Shown one piece after another: positions 21,540-33,018 of a stretch of 64,000 bases of DNA (positions are counted from its first letter, which is position 1; each line of letters begins with the position of its first letter). The translations under genes and the position numbers were made by a program. The DNA is from Mytilus edulis. Taxonomy: Eukaryota; Mollusca; Bivalvia; Mytilida; Mytilidae. The DNA lies in NCBI RefSeq assembly GCF_963676685.1, contig NC_092353.1, positions 8,460,207 to 8,524,206 on the forward strand, written 5' to 3'. Under the pieces are notes generated by a model. That model saw only the letters and a list, made by a program, of their open reading frames with translations, was not told the origin of the DNA and ran no database searches.

Positions 21540-22015
21540 AGAAATAACACGACGGGTGCCATATACGGTGCAGGAAATACTTACCGTTCCTGAGCACCTG
21601 ATTTCACTCCCAGTTTTTAGTGGAGTTCGTGTTGTTTCTTAACTATTATTTATAACTGTTGATGTAAATATCCTTTGGTTTTGTGAGTTTTTGTTTACTC
21701 CTGATTTTGATTGTTATTGTCTTGTTATCACATAAGCAACACGACGGGTGCCACATGTGCAAGATATGCTTACCCTTCCGGAGCACCTGAGATCACCCCT
21801 AGTTTTTGTTGGGTTTTGTGTTGCTTATTCTTTAGTTTTCTATGTTTTGTCATGTGTTCTATTGTTTGTCTGTTTGTCTTTTTTTTTTTAGCCATGACGT
21901 TGTCAGTGTATTTTAGATTTATGAGTTTGGCTGTCCCTCTGGTATATTTCGTCCCTCTTTTAGCTCTCTTTACACGATTTTGGTTCATTTTTGTGGTTAA
22001 AATTTCTATTTTGTT
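21540..22015 (+). repeat. Two successive Penelope-like 3' tails
   Basis: The marker CACGACGGGTGCCA followed by TTACC-TTCC-GAGCACCTGA occurs at 21548 and again at 21738. The second continues through TTCTTTAGTTTTCTATGTT, GCCATGACGTTGTCAGTGTA and TTATGAGTTTGGCTGTCCCT. The same tail is at 28354-28600 and 42079-42260 (both reverse) and split at 53265/54067. The first tail belongs to the upstream element; the second looks like a separate tail-only insertion. Confidence 0.7.
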
Positions 22016-22019
22016 CACC

Positions 22020-22980
22020 GCATTTCATGATTGAAACTTTTGTTGAAAAGTAAAGACTAGCATGGTATACAAAACATATATTTGTGAACGATGTTTTGCA
22101 CTACTGGTCACTTGAAGAATCTTATAATCTAAACACAAGTTTTCATTCTCTATTTCTTTTGTATGTATCCGTATTTACTATATATCTACACCAAGAAAAT
22201 TTTGAATCTATATTGAATCGTGGAAAAAAGGGGTTGAAACAACTTCGAAATCATCCTTGATTCTGTGATAAGTAGTACAAAAATTGCATACATACTTAAA
22301 TTCACATCCTTAAAATCTAATTAAAATGTTTTTTTTTCCAAATATTTAGAACAATTTGACATTAGTCTATTCTAACTATTTGTTTTTTTAAGATTGGGAG
22401 CTCGTAACATATTTTATTTGCTCATTTTTAAAAGAAATTGTTTTTGTGAACGTCACATGGCGATGTTTGCGTAGATTTTACTTTTGCTTGTTTTTTGTGT
22501 GTTTAAAGTTATTTACCTATGTTGAAAGATGTTTATAATGTCAAAACTTTTAAAAATACAAATGGTTTAGTCACAAAGAGAGAATTTGTAAGATTTATGC
22601 AGCTATTTTTGTTTTGATAAGGTGCATTTTGGGTACTCGGTGTAATTTGGGTACTACGACGTTGTAGTAATTATACGGTCATCTGTTAGAAGGAACTTAT
22701 AAACACCCACTTAATTACTTTATGCAGTTTATATGCAAGATTTATTTACGTAATACACATGTTTTTTAAATCTTAACATCAATGATTCATTTCAAACGAT
22801 ACCCACAGTTAAAGTAAAATTTGTCAAACTAAACGTCGAGCATATACAATTTTGTAAACATCTAATAGATATTCACGCGCATATGATCATTGGAAGTTAT
22901 GAAAGGCTGTATAATTTTAAGTTGTACATTTATTCTATTTTCGATCTTCAATTTGGATGTTGGTGAGTACGAAATATTAT
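22020..22980. other. Intergenic sequence, no gene seen
   Basis: AT-rich sequence without an identifiable exon or repeat boundary. Confidence 0.4.
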
Positions 22981-22989
22981 AATACATAA

Positions 22990-23356
22990 TATAAGCCGTA
23001 AACAAATACCAAACTCCGAGGAAAATTCAATAAAGAAAGTTCCATATCGATGGGAAAAATCAAAATGCTCAAACACATCAAACGATAGATAATAACAAGT
23101 CACAATAACGAAAACAAACCCACAATAAATCACAAAATCAACACAGAACAGGCCAAATCACAAACACATAACAAAATCAGGTCAAATAAACAAAACGATC
23201 AATCACATAAACAAAATACAATCAGTCATGATAACGATAACAAACGCTTTAAATCAATAAAATCTACACAAACTGGGGCCAAATAAAACATGATCAATCA
23301 CAAATACAACACACAGTCAGTCAAAATTTAGATTTTGTATTAATCATTAAAGCAAT
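22990..23356 (+). repeat. AATCACAAA-rich degenerate array, left part
   Basis: The words AATCACA, CAATCACAAA, AACAAAAC and AGTCA recur every 15-25 bases. The same composition continues at 24998-25190, 26410-26467 and 36378-37075. It is a degenerate minisatellite-like tract, not coding. Confidence 0.65.
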
Positions 23357-23359
23357 ATA

Positions 23360-24994
23360 CACTACAAACCATTAAAAGTCTGAAATGGCCTATATCTGTA
23401 CTCGACTGTACTGATTTTTACTCGACCAGTCTGAATTTGTCTGAGATTTACTTGATAATACTCGACTGTAGTCTGAACCATACTTAACAGTCTGAATGTG
23501 TACTTGACCAGTACTTAACCATTTTATACGAGTCTGAACCGTACTCGACCTAGTCTAAACCGTACTCGACCTAGTCTGAACCATACTCGACCTAGTCTGA
23601 ACCATACTCGACCAAGTCTTAACCAACCTAGACCTATTCTTTGTATCTATCAACTGAATTTTATCAATTTAGGAATTTGTTTTAATAAAAATGAAATTTG
23701 AACAACAACTTGAAATAAAAAATGTATTCAATACAGTATTGAAATTAAAATTTCACAATAATCAATCATAATATAACTTCAACTCAACTTTAATCAACAC
23801 TTACATAATAATAAATATTAACTTTTAAAATATAAATAAAACAAGCTGATCAAATAATCTAAAAAAATGAATTGTGACTAATATTTTCAATATTATTCAA
23901 AATTTCTGTAGTATTTTATGGTAACTGGACTATTTTCACCATTAACTAAAGCCTAGTATAGGGTGTCAGTTGAGTTCAGGTAATAATGCAGTGAATGTTT
24001 TTTTTTATTTATATATATATAAAATAGTATATAAAACAACTGAATAATTTTTTTAAAACTGAGAGCTTAATTGTTTTGTTTTATTAAACCAAGAATTTAA
24101 TATAATCATGATAATAGAATTTCCATAGCAATCCTTTATAACCTTTTTAAAAAGGGAAATGTATTCCAAAGTATCAGTAAAAAAAGATTTCAATTAATTT
24201 AAGTATTGTTTTGTCAAATTAAAATGTCATACATAAAGCACTTTAATATGTTCTAATTACCTCAGTACATGTGTGTTTTACAGGTAAAAAGAAAGCCCTA
24301 TTTTCTGAAATTCGTGTATTACTTATCTAGTACATACATGTATATTCGAAAGGCCTTGTTATTTAATTTAAACAGGATGTTGCAATTTTGAATCAATGTT
24401 ATTTAGAATTTAATACCTCTGACCAGGTGTGATCTTATTTATGAGTTTGCCCCCAAGCAGAGGTTATACTTTATATTTCACCACTAATCAGAAAAACAAT
24501 TTTATTTATTTGTTTAATTTTATCCCTTTTTGATATAAGTTATATATAATATATTTTTTTTATCCTAAATATAATCAGAGATATATTTCTTTTATAAGGT
24601 TAAATTTTTTTATAAATTTTGTTGGCTGTTGTTATCTATGTCAGTTAAAAAGAAATTTATTTTAACAGTTAAAAAGGTAGAGGTTTTTTGGTCTAGTATG
24701 ATTCAGACTGGTCGAGTATTGTTCAGACCTTTGGTTAAGTATGGTTTAGACTGGAAAAATAGGTCGAGTACATGCCGAGAATGGGTTAAGACTGTTTCAG
24801 ACTGGTCGAGTAATAGTTCAGACTATTTTCAACGGCAGAAATAAGGGTCAAGTACGATTCAGTACAGTCAAGTATGGTACAGACTGGGGTCGAGTAATGT
24901 CAAGTAAAAGTCAGACCAATTCAGACTGGTCGAGTAAAAATCAGTACAGTCGAGTACAGATATAGGCCATTTCAGACTTTAATGGTTTGTAGTG
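23360..24994. mobile_element. Non-autonomous CACTA/EnSpm-type element, copy 1
   Basis: The ends are CACTACAAACCATTAAAAG and its inverted match, ending TTTGTAGTG, flanked by ATA on both sides (23357-23359 and 24995-24997). The inverted similarity extends about 75 bases (GTCTGAAATGGCC, ATATCTGTACTCGACTGTAC). Subterminal zones (23400-23640 and 24690-24960) carry many copies of ACTCGACC and AGTCTGAA on the left and their complements GGTCGAGT and TTCAGACT on the right. The middle is AT-rich and noncoding. CACTA termini, 3-base duplication and subterminal motif arrays are the hallmarks of CACTA (CMC/EnSpm) transposons. No transposase is present, so it would need one in trans. Confidence 0.78.
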
Positions 24995-24997
24995 ATA

Positions 24998-25190
24998 TGA
25001 TCGTGCAAATAAACAACACGATCACTCGCGACAAAATAACACAAAATCTTGTTCATAAAGTTAACGAAGTTTACAATTACAAAACGACGAACACACAGTC
25101 AGACCCAAATATAAACTTGATCAATCACAACAGAACACAAAATCAGGCTAATCAAAGAATCACGATAAATTACAAAAACAAGATTGAAAG
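24998..25190 (+). repeat. AATCACAAA-rich array, right part
   Basis: Same word usage as 22990-23356 (AATCACAACAGAACACAAAAT, AATCAGGCTAATCAAAGAATCA). It shows that CACTA copy 1 lies inside the array. Confidence 0.55.
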
Positions 25191-25389
25191 TAAATCTGGT
25201 ATTTATAAAGAGCATATCAACACTTTATTTTGGTATCTTTATTTGCGGGCACATAACTATATTTATTATATACTTAGTAGTAAATACAGATAAATTGTAT
25301 GTGTAATACAATCATTGGCAAGTGTGCTGTATCAGCCACCCGTGATTATATCGATATCAGCACGGTTGCAAAAGCTTTATCACACCTTT

Positions 25390-25525
25390 ATTCTGTATGA
25401 CGTCACGTCATCGATTGCAGTCACTGTTGCAAAGGCTTGATCAAATCGCTAATCTGTATGACGTCATGTCAAACCTACAATCTGTATGACGTCATTTCAA
25501 ACCTCTTTATCTGTATGACGTCATG
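25390..25525. promoter_or_regulatory. Four-fold TGACGTCA array
   Basis: The palindromic CRE/ATF octamer TGACGTCA occurs at 25398, 25459, 25487 and 25516, each preceded by CTGTA. It sits within a degenerate tandem unit (ATCTGTATGACGTCATGTCA). An extra CGTCA follows the first. No gene start is evident nearby, so function is unknown. Confidence 0.55.
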
Positions 25526-25564
25526 TTACATAAAAAAACATCTACTTGAGGTATATGTATATAA

Positions 25565-25715
25565 TAAAGTGTATATGATATGGCTTTTTCAATATCACAC
25601 ACCATATCAACCCTCAACCAATATAATCCCTCGAGCAGAGCTCTTGGGATTATATTGGTGTCTCGGGTTGATACGGATGCGATATTGAAAAAGTCATATG
25701 ATATTCTCTATATAC
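25565..25715. mobile_element. Foldback element (hairpin of about 150 bases)
   Basis: ATATGATATGGCTTTTTCAATATC, read in parts, pairs with GATATTGAAAAAGTCATAT. CATATCAACCC pairs with GGGTTGATACG, and CCAATATAATCCC pairs with GGGATTATATTGG around a short GAGCAGAGCTCTTG loop. No coding region. Confidence 0.7.
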
Positions 25716-25729
25716 ATCTAATATAAGTT

Positions 25730-26400
25730 CAGGAGAAGTTTTAAACTTATATATGAAATTGACAAAAGAAAAATCTAAATTCTCTCTTCTATAGATTTTC
25801 ATAAATGGAGTTCAAAATATATGCATAATAAATGCACCGTATCAAATGTATATTTAAAAAGAAACTACTTATAAACTGTTGCAGTTCGCATTCTATGTAA
25901 TGTAGGGATATGCATCATTAATAAATCAATATAAATTAATAAAAGGTAAATAAATAAAAAAACAATTCAAAAGCTTCCTTCGTCAGATGTTATACTTACT
26001 TCTTAACAACAATTTTTAAATAACTTTTTCTGATAGATAGGTAAAAACTGTTTGTCTCGAAGTAAATTTAATTTATTTGAAATTTGTATTAATATACACT
26101 GTCGGAGATCACTGAGAGCAAATAAAATAAAATAATGCTGTATTTCATAGATGGCTGCTTTCAATAATAAAACATCGTCGTCGGAAAGTCTTATTATGTG
26201 ATATTCGAAAAGACTCATTTCACACGTAATACAACAAAATATATTTTTTAAAATGTTATAAAACATTACAGATTTTTTTAACTTCAGTAGATTTATCTAA
26301 ATATACAAAAACCCTATTCTTAGTCTAACTGTCGTGTCTATACACATAAAGTTGAAAGCGTTTTTCCCTCAATGACATTCTACCTCCTTAACCCTGGAAA
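25730..26400. other. Spacer between the two CACTA-type copies, no gene seen
   Basis: AT-rich sequence with no recognisable exon, RNA or repeat. Confidence 0.4.
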
Positions 26401-26945
26401 TGTAATGGCGAGTCAGAGTTGATCACAAAGACATTCCCACAATCAATTTCAAAGATAAAAAAAAACCCACTACAAACCAGTAAAAGTCTGAAATGGCCTA
26501 TATCTGTACTCGACTGTACTGATGTTTACCCGACCAGTCTGAATTGGTCTTTGTCATTGAATATAGTCTGAACTTTTAATCGACCAGTCTGAAATAGTCT
26601 TAACCAATTCTCGACCTGTACTCGACCTATTTTTCCAGTCTAAACCATACTTAATCAAAGGTCAAAACTATACTCGACCAGTCTGAACAATACTGGATCA
26701 AATAACCTCTACTTTTTTAACTGTTAAAATAAATTTCTTTTTAACTGACATATAACAACATACAACAACATCAATAAAGTGTTTAATCTTATATAAGATA
26801 TATATCTATTATCATAATTTGAAATAATTTGTTTTATATTATCTATACATTTGTAATTTATTTAAAAAAGGGATAAAATTAAAGAAATTAATAAAATTGC
26901 TCTTGTTATTAGTGGTGAAGTATAAGTATTAAGTCTGCTTTGGGG

Positions 26946-27739
26946 TACAAAGTATTGAATGAGAAATATATTGCTTTTGCTGGAAAGGAAAAATGGTAAA
27001 ACCATCTTAATATGACTGGTATTTACTGGAAAAAATACACACTTTGTGTACAAAATATACTAGAAGCACTAAGCCCCGCTGGTTCCAATATAGCATTATC
27101 GATAGAATTTTAGGAACTTTTTCACTGCTTTACAAGATGAAAATAAATAGTACCAACATGTACATTTTGTAAAGCAGGACTCGTTTTGGAGTTGTCTGAT
27201 GGTATCCAGTCTCTGGCAGGCACTACATATCTGGATTTTTGAAATGACAAATATTGAACTGCCTTTAAATATCATGATTATTCTATTTGGTATCTACAAA
27301 AATGTTAAATTGAATTTTTTAAATAAAGATTATTCAAAATAATATATTTACCAAACAAAATTAAAAGAGTTTTGCCAAATTTAAATGCTTTAAAAAACTA
27401 TTTAAAGGAACACTTAATTAGAAAAATACATTTCATTTAAAAATCTCCCTGTAGAGGTATATAGCAAATACTGGAGTCCCTGGGCCCCTATTATAGAATA
27501 AATAATAAATGTTAAATTTTGATTGAAACACTACTTATAGATATTGCAAGAACAAATAAGATTCCAATGTTATAAGATAATTATTTATTTTCAACCGATT
27601 GGTGCACCATCATAAGTATTCAATTTTTGCTTTATTATTTAATAATTCCCTTGTGTGAATATGCCATTATGTATACCTTTTTCCATACATGTTGTGCTAG
27701 TCTATTTGTTACAATAAAGAAAGCTCATTATAAAAAAAC
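26946..27739. mobile_element. Insertion of unknown type in CACTA copy 2
   Basis: Relative to copy 1, where CTCTGCTTGGGGGCAAACTC is continuous, copy 2 has about 790 extra bases bounded by TCTGCTTTGGGG (26934-26945) and TCTGCTTAGTG (27740-27750). That looks like a target duplication of 8-11 bases. The insert has no recognised coding sequence or clear terminal repeats. Deletion in copy 1 is unlikely because of the flanking duplication. Confidence 0.55.
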
Positions 27740-28189
27740 TCTGCTTAGTGCAAACTCATTTAATTTAATAAGATCACACCTGGTTAGAGGTATCAAATTC
27801 TAAATAACATTTATTAAAAATTGCAACATCCTGCTTAACTCAAATAACAAGGCCTTTTGAATATACTACAACGTAGATAAGTATACCTGTACAACACACA
27901 TGTGTTTAGGTAATTAGACCATATTAAAGCACGTTTTGTATCCCTTGATTTTAATTTAACAAAAAACTATTTAAATTTAAATGAAATAAATTTTGACTGT
28001 TACTCTGGAACACATTTCCTTTTTTAAAAAGAATACCAAGGATTGCTATAGAAATTCCATGATCATGATTATATAACTTCTTTGTTTCACAAACAAAACA
28101 AAGGTCTCAGTTTCTAAAATTTATCAAGATGCTTTATATAGTATTATATATATATATAAGTGTCTAAGAATGTAACTTTAACACACTAT

Positions 28190-28335
28190 AACTCGTCTAA
28201 ACATCAACCCAACAATGTTAGATCTGTAAATTTGCTTTCGCAAATTTTTGGTTCTTCCCTCGCCGGGATTCGAACCCATGCTACTGTGATATCGTGACAC
28301 CAAATCGCCTGCACTGCAGCCGTCCCGCTAGACAC
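28190..28335 (-). mobile_element. tRNA-derived SINE, 5'-truncated
   Basis: On the minus strand it has the pol III B-box GGTTCGAATCC (28266-28276). A body follows (CCCGGCGAGGGAAGAACC, AATTTGCGAAAGC), and the tail ends GTTGGGTTGATGTTTAGACG. It matches 51397-51540 nearly base for base, but stops at TCTAGCGGGAC, so the A-box side is incomplete. Not a functional tRNA. Confidence 0.8.
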
Positions 28336-28353
28336 AATAAACCTATACTACGC

Positions 28354-29070
28354 TTAAAAAAGAGGGAAGAAAGGTACCAAAGGGACAGTCAAACTCATAA
28401 ATCGAAAATAAACTGACGATGCCATGGCTAAAAATGAAAAGGGCAAACAGACAAACATTAGTACACATGAAACAACATAGCAAACTAAAGAATAAACAAC
28501 ACGAACCCCACCAAAAACTAGGGATGATCTCAGGTGCTCCGGAAGGGTAAGCAGATCCTGCTCCACATGTGGCAACGGTCGTGCTGTTTATGAGATAAAA
28601 AATGCGGTAAATAGTCTAGTTCGGTAGGTCACATTCATGTCAGGGCATGGGATTGTAGTTCGACGTAAGGAACCTATCCGATATCATTTGGGAAACGGTT
28701 TTTCCATAACAGTCAACCAACTCGTGATGACGTCCGTAAAATTTACGAAGAGATAATTTCAACTTCACCATTTGGAACTCTTGATTTAATAGCTTTCTTG
28801 TACACAACAACCCTCTATCAAGAAAATCATGATAGGATATACAAGCACGGGAATATCGTATCAATTAGGACATATATACACCGTATTGCTGGAATGTTGC
28901 TACTTAGAAATTGAAAGTTCACAATTGGAAAGCTGAAATCATCTCTTTTGTCGTAAAGTTTTGTTTTCAATCGACCCTCATCGTCATTTTCTAGATGTAA
29001 GTCAATATATGAGGCCGACTTAACTGTATCTGTTGTATCCTTTATCTCTAGTCCAATTGGGGTAGATGCA
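28354..29070 (-). pseudogene. Penelope-like element 3' part
   Basis: On the minus strand, in order: GLEIKDTTDTVKSASYIDLH, LYDKRDDFSFPIVNFQF, RYSRACISYHDFLDRGLL, LRKFYGRHHELVDCYG, then the shared 3' tail (28354-28600) with GGAGCACCTGA-type sequence. The active-site YIDD and everything 5' are missing, and there is a frameshift near 28850. It lies beside a SINE inside CACTA copy 2. Copy 1 shows the uninterrupted site. Confidence 0.8.
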
Positions 29071-29842
29071 TTCGAAATAGTCACCAAATTTTAGTTGAAA
29101 GAAAACTAAATAATTCTTTAAGTTAAATTTTCTAAACCTAAGTTGATGGTGAACATAGTCCAGTTATCATAAAATACTTCTGAAACATTCAGGATTTTTT
29201 TAATAACATTGAAATATTAGTCGCAATTAATTTTTTGAGAATATTTTAACAGCTTAATTAATAATTTGATATTTTAAATTTGATATATATATAATTATGT
29301 AAGTGTTGATGAATATTGTGTTGAAGTTATATTATGATTAATTATTGAGAAATTTTAATTTCAATACTATACTGAATACAAGTTTAATTTCAAGTTGTTG
29401 TTCAAACTTCATTTTTTTTTAAAAACATTTCCTATATCAATACAATTCAGTTGATAGATACAAATAAAAGGTATAAGTTGGTTAAGTCTTGGTAGAGTAT
29501 GGTAAAGACTAGGTCGAGTATGGTTCAGATTAGGTCGAGTATGGTGCAGACTAGGTCGAAAATGGTCCAGACTTGTATAAAATGGTTAAGTTCTGGTCCA
29601 GTACAAGTTCTGTTAAGTATGGTTCAGACTACAGTTGATGTTATTAAGTAAACTTCAGGACTGGGTTGCACAAACGTTATTTAAATTTAAGTGTCATTTA
29701 AATATACGTTAAACCATAATTAAAATTAAGTAACCGTTATTCCTGTTGCACAAAGGTTTATTAGAGGTAAGTAACACTTAAAGGTTACTTAAACTTAAAT
29801 GTGGCAAAGGGGTACTTTTAAATATTTAAATATCGATTAAAT

Positions 29843-32800
29843 ATGGAAGACATGCTGCTTTTCGGCAACCTTGCTGGTAATATAAGGCCACCATTGGCAC
29901 CAAGAAAGTATAGAGAAAGGCTACTCACCCTAAATGATTTGACAGACAAGCAGCTACGTTCCAGATATAGATTTGGGAGACAATCTATCCAAAGGATAAC
30001 TGATATTGTTCGTGACGATATTACACACCCGACCCAGAGAAGTCGCGCACTAAGCGCAGAAATGCAGGTACTAAATGTAGATTTTAAACTCTTGTAAACA
30101 TGGTTTTGAAAAACAATCACATTCTCCAACGTTTGTTTCTATTTTTGTGTGTTTACGAACATAACCACCATTTGCGACATCCTTTTTCTTAGAATAAAAA
30201 CAGCTACACAAGATCATCTGCACACTGAGTATTAAATCCTTTCATAAATGCCGAAATCCAAAATATGTGTCAAACATTTCCCACCATCAACTTTGTTTAC
30301 ATTTTTTCAAAGGGACGTAATACATTTTACGGGGTTCATAAAGGGATACAGTTTCTTATAAAATTTAACTTTTTGTAAAGTCATTGGGGGAGGGGAGGGA
30401 AACCCGGAAACGTGTAATTTATCTATGAAATTCCTTACTGTTCGTGTGACATATTAATAGTGATATCATAGAGACACGCTGTTAAAAAACAATAATTATT
30501 ATTTTCAGTGATTTTTTTAAAACACATAATTTCAACGTGCACAACTTTATACCTTTGTTATTATTTTAGAAATAATACGAATTAATATGAAGAAGGGGCA
30601 GGACCTTTTTTTGGACGTCGGGATCGGATGTTTTTATGATCGGGATTTCTTGATTGATCCTTTCGGGACCCGGTAATTCTTGTTTCGAATTTTAGGATGC
30701 CGAGATTTTTTGTTTAATTCTGGACCTCTGGATTTCATTAGTTTAAGCCCGGGATTTCGGGATAAGGACCCTCTTTTAAGTATCAATATATATATATGTA
30801 TGTATAATAATTAATAATTAACGTTATGTTTCGAACATCATATACGGTTGTGTGCAAACGTGTCAAATGACGAAAAGGACCCGATACTTGTACCTTATTT
30901 CGGGGTTCAGGGATACATTTTTGCAATAAAATGCATGTAATATATGATTTTTAAATTCTGTATCTTAAAGCAGCGTTTTAAGTGTATAATCAGTGGCGGA
31001 TCCAGAATTTTTCATAAGTGGGGGCCCACTGACTGGCCTAAGAGGGGGCCCGGTCCAGTCATGCGCCAGTGATTCCCTATTTAAGCAACCAATTTTTTTT
31101 CTCAAAAAGGGGGGCCCGGGCCCCTGCCCCCCCCTGATTTCGCCTCTGATAATGTATATATATAAATGGTTAATGAACTGTTAGCACGCAAATTTTAAAA
31201 ATAAACTCATCATATATAATGTTTTAACAGGTGCTTGTTGCTTTGAGGTTCTTTGCATCTGGTAGTTTCATGCAGGTCATAGGAGATACTGTCGGTATAG
31301 ATAAATCAACAGTTAGTAGATGTGTTAACAAAGTATCAAAAGCCCTTGCTTCTAAATCTGACCAGTACATCAAATGGCCGTCAGAACAGAGGAAACGAGA
31401 TATAAAGCAAGGTTTTTATGACAATGGTGGATTCCCTGGAGTAATTGGTTGTATAGATGGTACCCATGTGAGAATTGCAGCACCCTCAAGCGACGAACCA
31501 TCATTTGTCAACAGAAAGGGCTTTCATAGCATAAATGTGCAGGCCGTTTGTGATAATGAAGGTATTTATCAACATAAATTAATTTTTATTTTCCATTCAT
31601 GCCACGCATATATATACATAATGGTTTACTTTTTTAAATTGTTGTTTAGATGGAGTGTTGTCTCATTGGCACTCATACCACATCTTCCTATATCTATATA
31701 GAACTATAAACATGCATCCGCAATGAATATATAACATTACTTTATCATTATTCGTTCCTGCAAAAAAAAATGTCAATATTTTTTTAAGTATATCAAAATA
31801 TCATAGAGTGATTTAGTTAAATATTCAAGCAGTTATAAGCATAACAAAATATGCAGATCGTTTGTCCATTTCACTGATAAATGCCAGAAAATAAACCCAC
31901 TTTTTAACTTGACCAATTAAGATTCCGCGTAGACTTCTGGCTGTTTGATCATCTCTGATAAAGTAAAATCCAGACCAGCGCTTACAAAGAAAATTCTATG
32001 AAAGGTATAAAGGACGACATCAAATGATAAAAAACTGAATTCACATAGTTTTTTACCGATCCCCACCCCCACCCCCTCTTCACTTAATTTGGAAAAAAAT
32101 CGATTTTATATATATACAAAATATGCGAAATCTTAAACCCCAACCCATGCACCCCCAAACTATTTGATCTAAGTTTTTTTTATCCTACATGTATTGATCT
32201 TTTAATATCATTCCTAAGTTCCAACGGTACCGTTCCGACAAAACATTTGAAAAGGCAATTTTAAAACCTTTGAATGGTGTCATAAAATTCTCAATTCGGA
32301 ATTTGCTATGAAATAAAATTGTGTTGTTTTAAAAATCAATAAAAAATCAAATAAGCTCTCAAAAACTTAAAAGATTTTGTTTTTGTTTTAGTATTTCTTG
32401 ATTTATATTACAGTATACAATTATTATTTTCGTAGGTAAATTTACAAACATTGTAGCGAGGTGGCCTGGAAGTGTTCATGACAGTCATATCATGAGATGT
32501 TCACAAATATCTGAACATTTGGAGCAAGCTCATAAATGTGTAGAAGATGGATTAATACTTGGTGACAGCGGCTACGCATGTAGAAGTTTCCTGATGACGC
32601 CTTATATCAGACCGACAGAGCCTTACCACGAGAGATTTAATACAGCTCACACGCGCACAAGATGCTGCATTGAAAGAACATTTGGGTGGTGGAAGAAACG
32701 ATTTTATTGCTTGCACGCAGAATTAAGACTGCAACCAGAGAAAGTATGCACCTTAATTATGGCATGTGCAGTTTTGCACAATCTTGCAATAGAGATGAGA

Positions 32801-32920
32801 GAACCGATGGAGGATCCTGACGATGAAATTCAAATGTTTTGGAACATCAGCAAAGATTTCCAAGGACCAGACGAAGGACGTGTTGTGAGAGATCACATTG
32901 CAAGGACATTTTTTGCATAA
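29843..32920 (+). CDS. Harbinger transposase (HARBI1-like), three exons, intact
   Basis: Exons 29843-30067, 31231-31561 and 32436-32920 join through GT/AG borders to 1041 nt, 346 codons plus stop; HARBI1 relatives are about this size. The start ATG is 184 bases inside the left terminus. The N-terminal 75 residues ([12 protein letters not shown]) and [17 protein letters not shown] form a helix-turn-helix-like region. Catalytic DDE motifs are [13 protein letters not shown] (first Asp), [13 protein letters not shown] (second Asp) and [15 protein letters not shown] (Glu). [12 protein letters not shown] between them is typical of the family. No stop or frameshift is seen. It should cut and paste elements with these termini, together with the Myb-like partner. 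The introns carry dispersed repeats. Confidence 0.9.
30590..30785 (+). repeat. CGGGATTTCGGGAT-type repeat in transposase intron 1
   Basis: Words GACGTCGGGATCGG, ATCCTTTCGGGACCCGG and AAGCCCGGGATTTCGGGAT occur here. An inverted relative is at 34685-34885 in the Myb-like gene's intron, so the two can pair. Confidence 0.6.
30990..31145 (+). repeat. GTGGCGGATCCAG repeat in transposase intron 1
   Basis: It starts CAGTGGCGGATCCAGAATTTT, with GGGGGCCC-rich middle and CCCCTGATTTCGCCTCTG end. The short end-to-end symmetry (GTGGCGGATC against GATTTCGCCTC) suggests a small foldback element. A relative begins at 33722 (GGGGCGGATCCAGCCATT). Confidence 0.55.
31618..31702 (-). repeat. Dispersed repeat B fragment in transposase intron 2
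   Basis: GTTTACTTTTTTAAATTGTTG, TGTCTCATTGGCACTCATACC and ACATCTTCCTATATCTATAT match 58745-58826 almost exactly. This is the inverse of the GATTGCCAATGAGACAAC core elsewhere. Confidence 0.75.
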
Positions 32921-33018
32921 CAGTTTTATTATATTACACTGAAGCACATTAAAGAATAATATCACAGATAACATAAATGTTCAAAAATTGTACATCATCT
33001 TTTTCTTTGTTTCATTGT

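Noticed and set aside
23400-23640. Regularly spaced short repeats resembling a CRISPR array
   Set aside because: The motif is short, degenerate, occurs in inverted orientation at the other end and lies inside CACTA termini in a eukaryotic genome.
24629-24844. 71-codon open frame
   Set aside because: Translation of the CACTA subterminal motif array.
28261-28335. tRNA gene on the minus strand
   Set aside because: The B-box is good, but the sequence is continuous with a SINE body and tail, repeated at 51.4 kb, and no cloverleaf closes.
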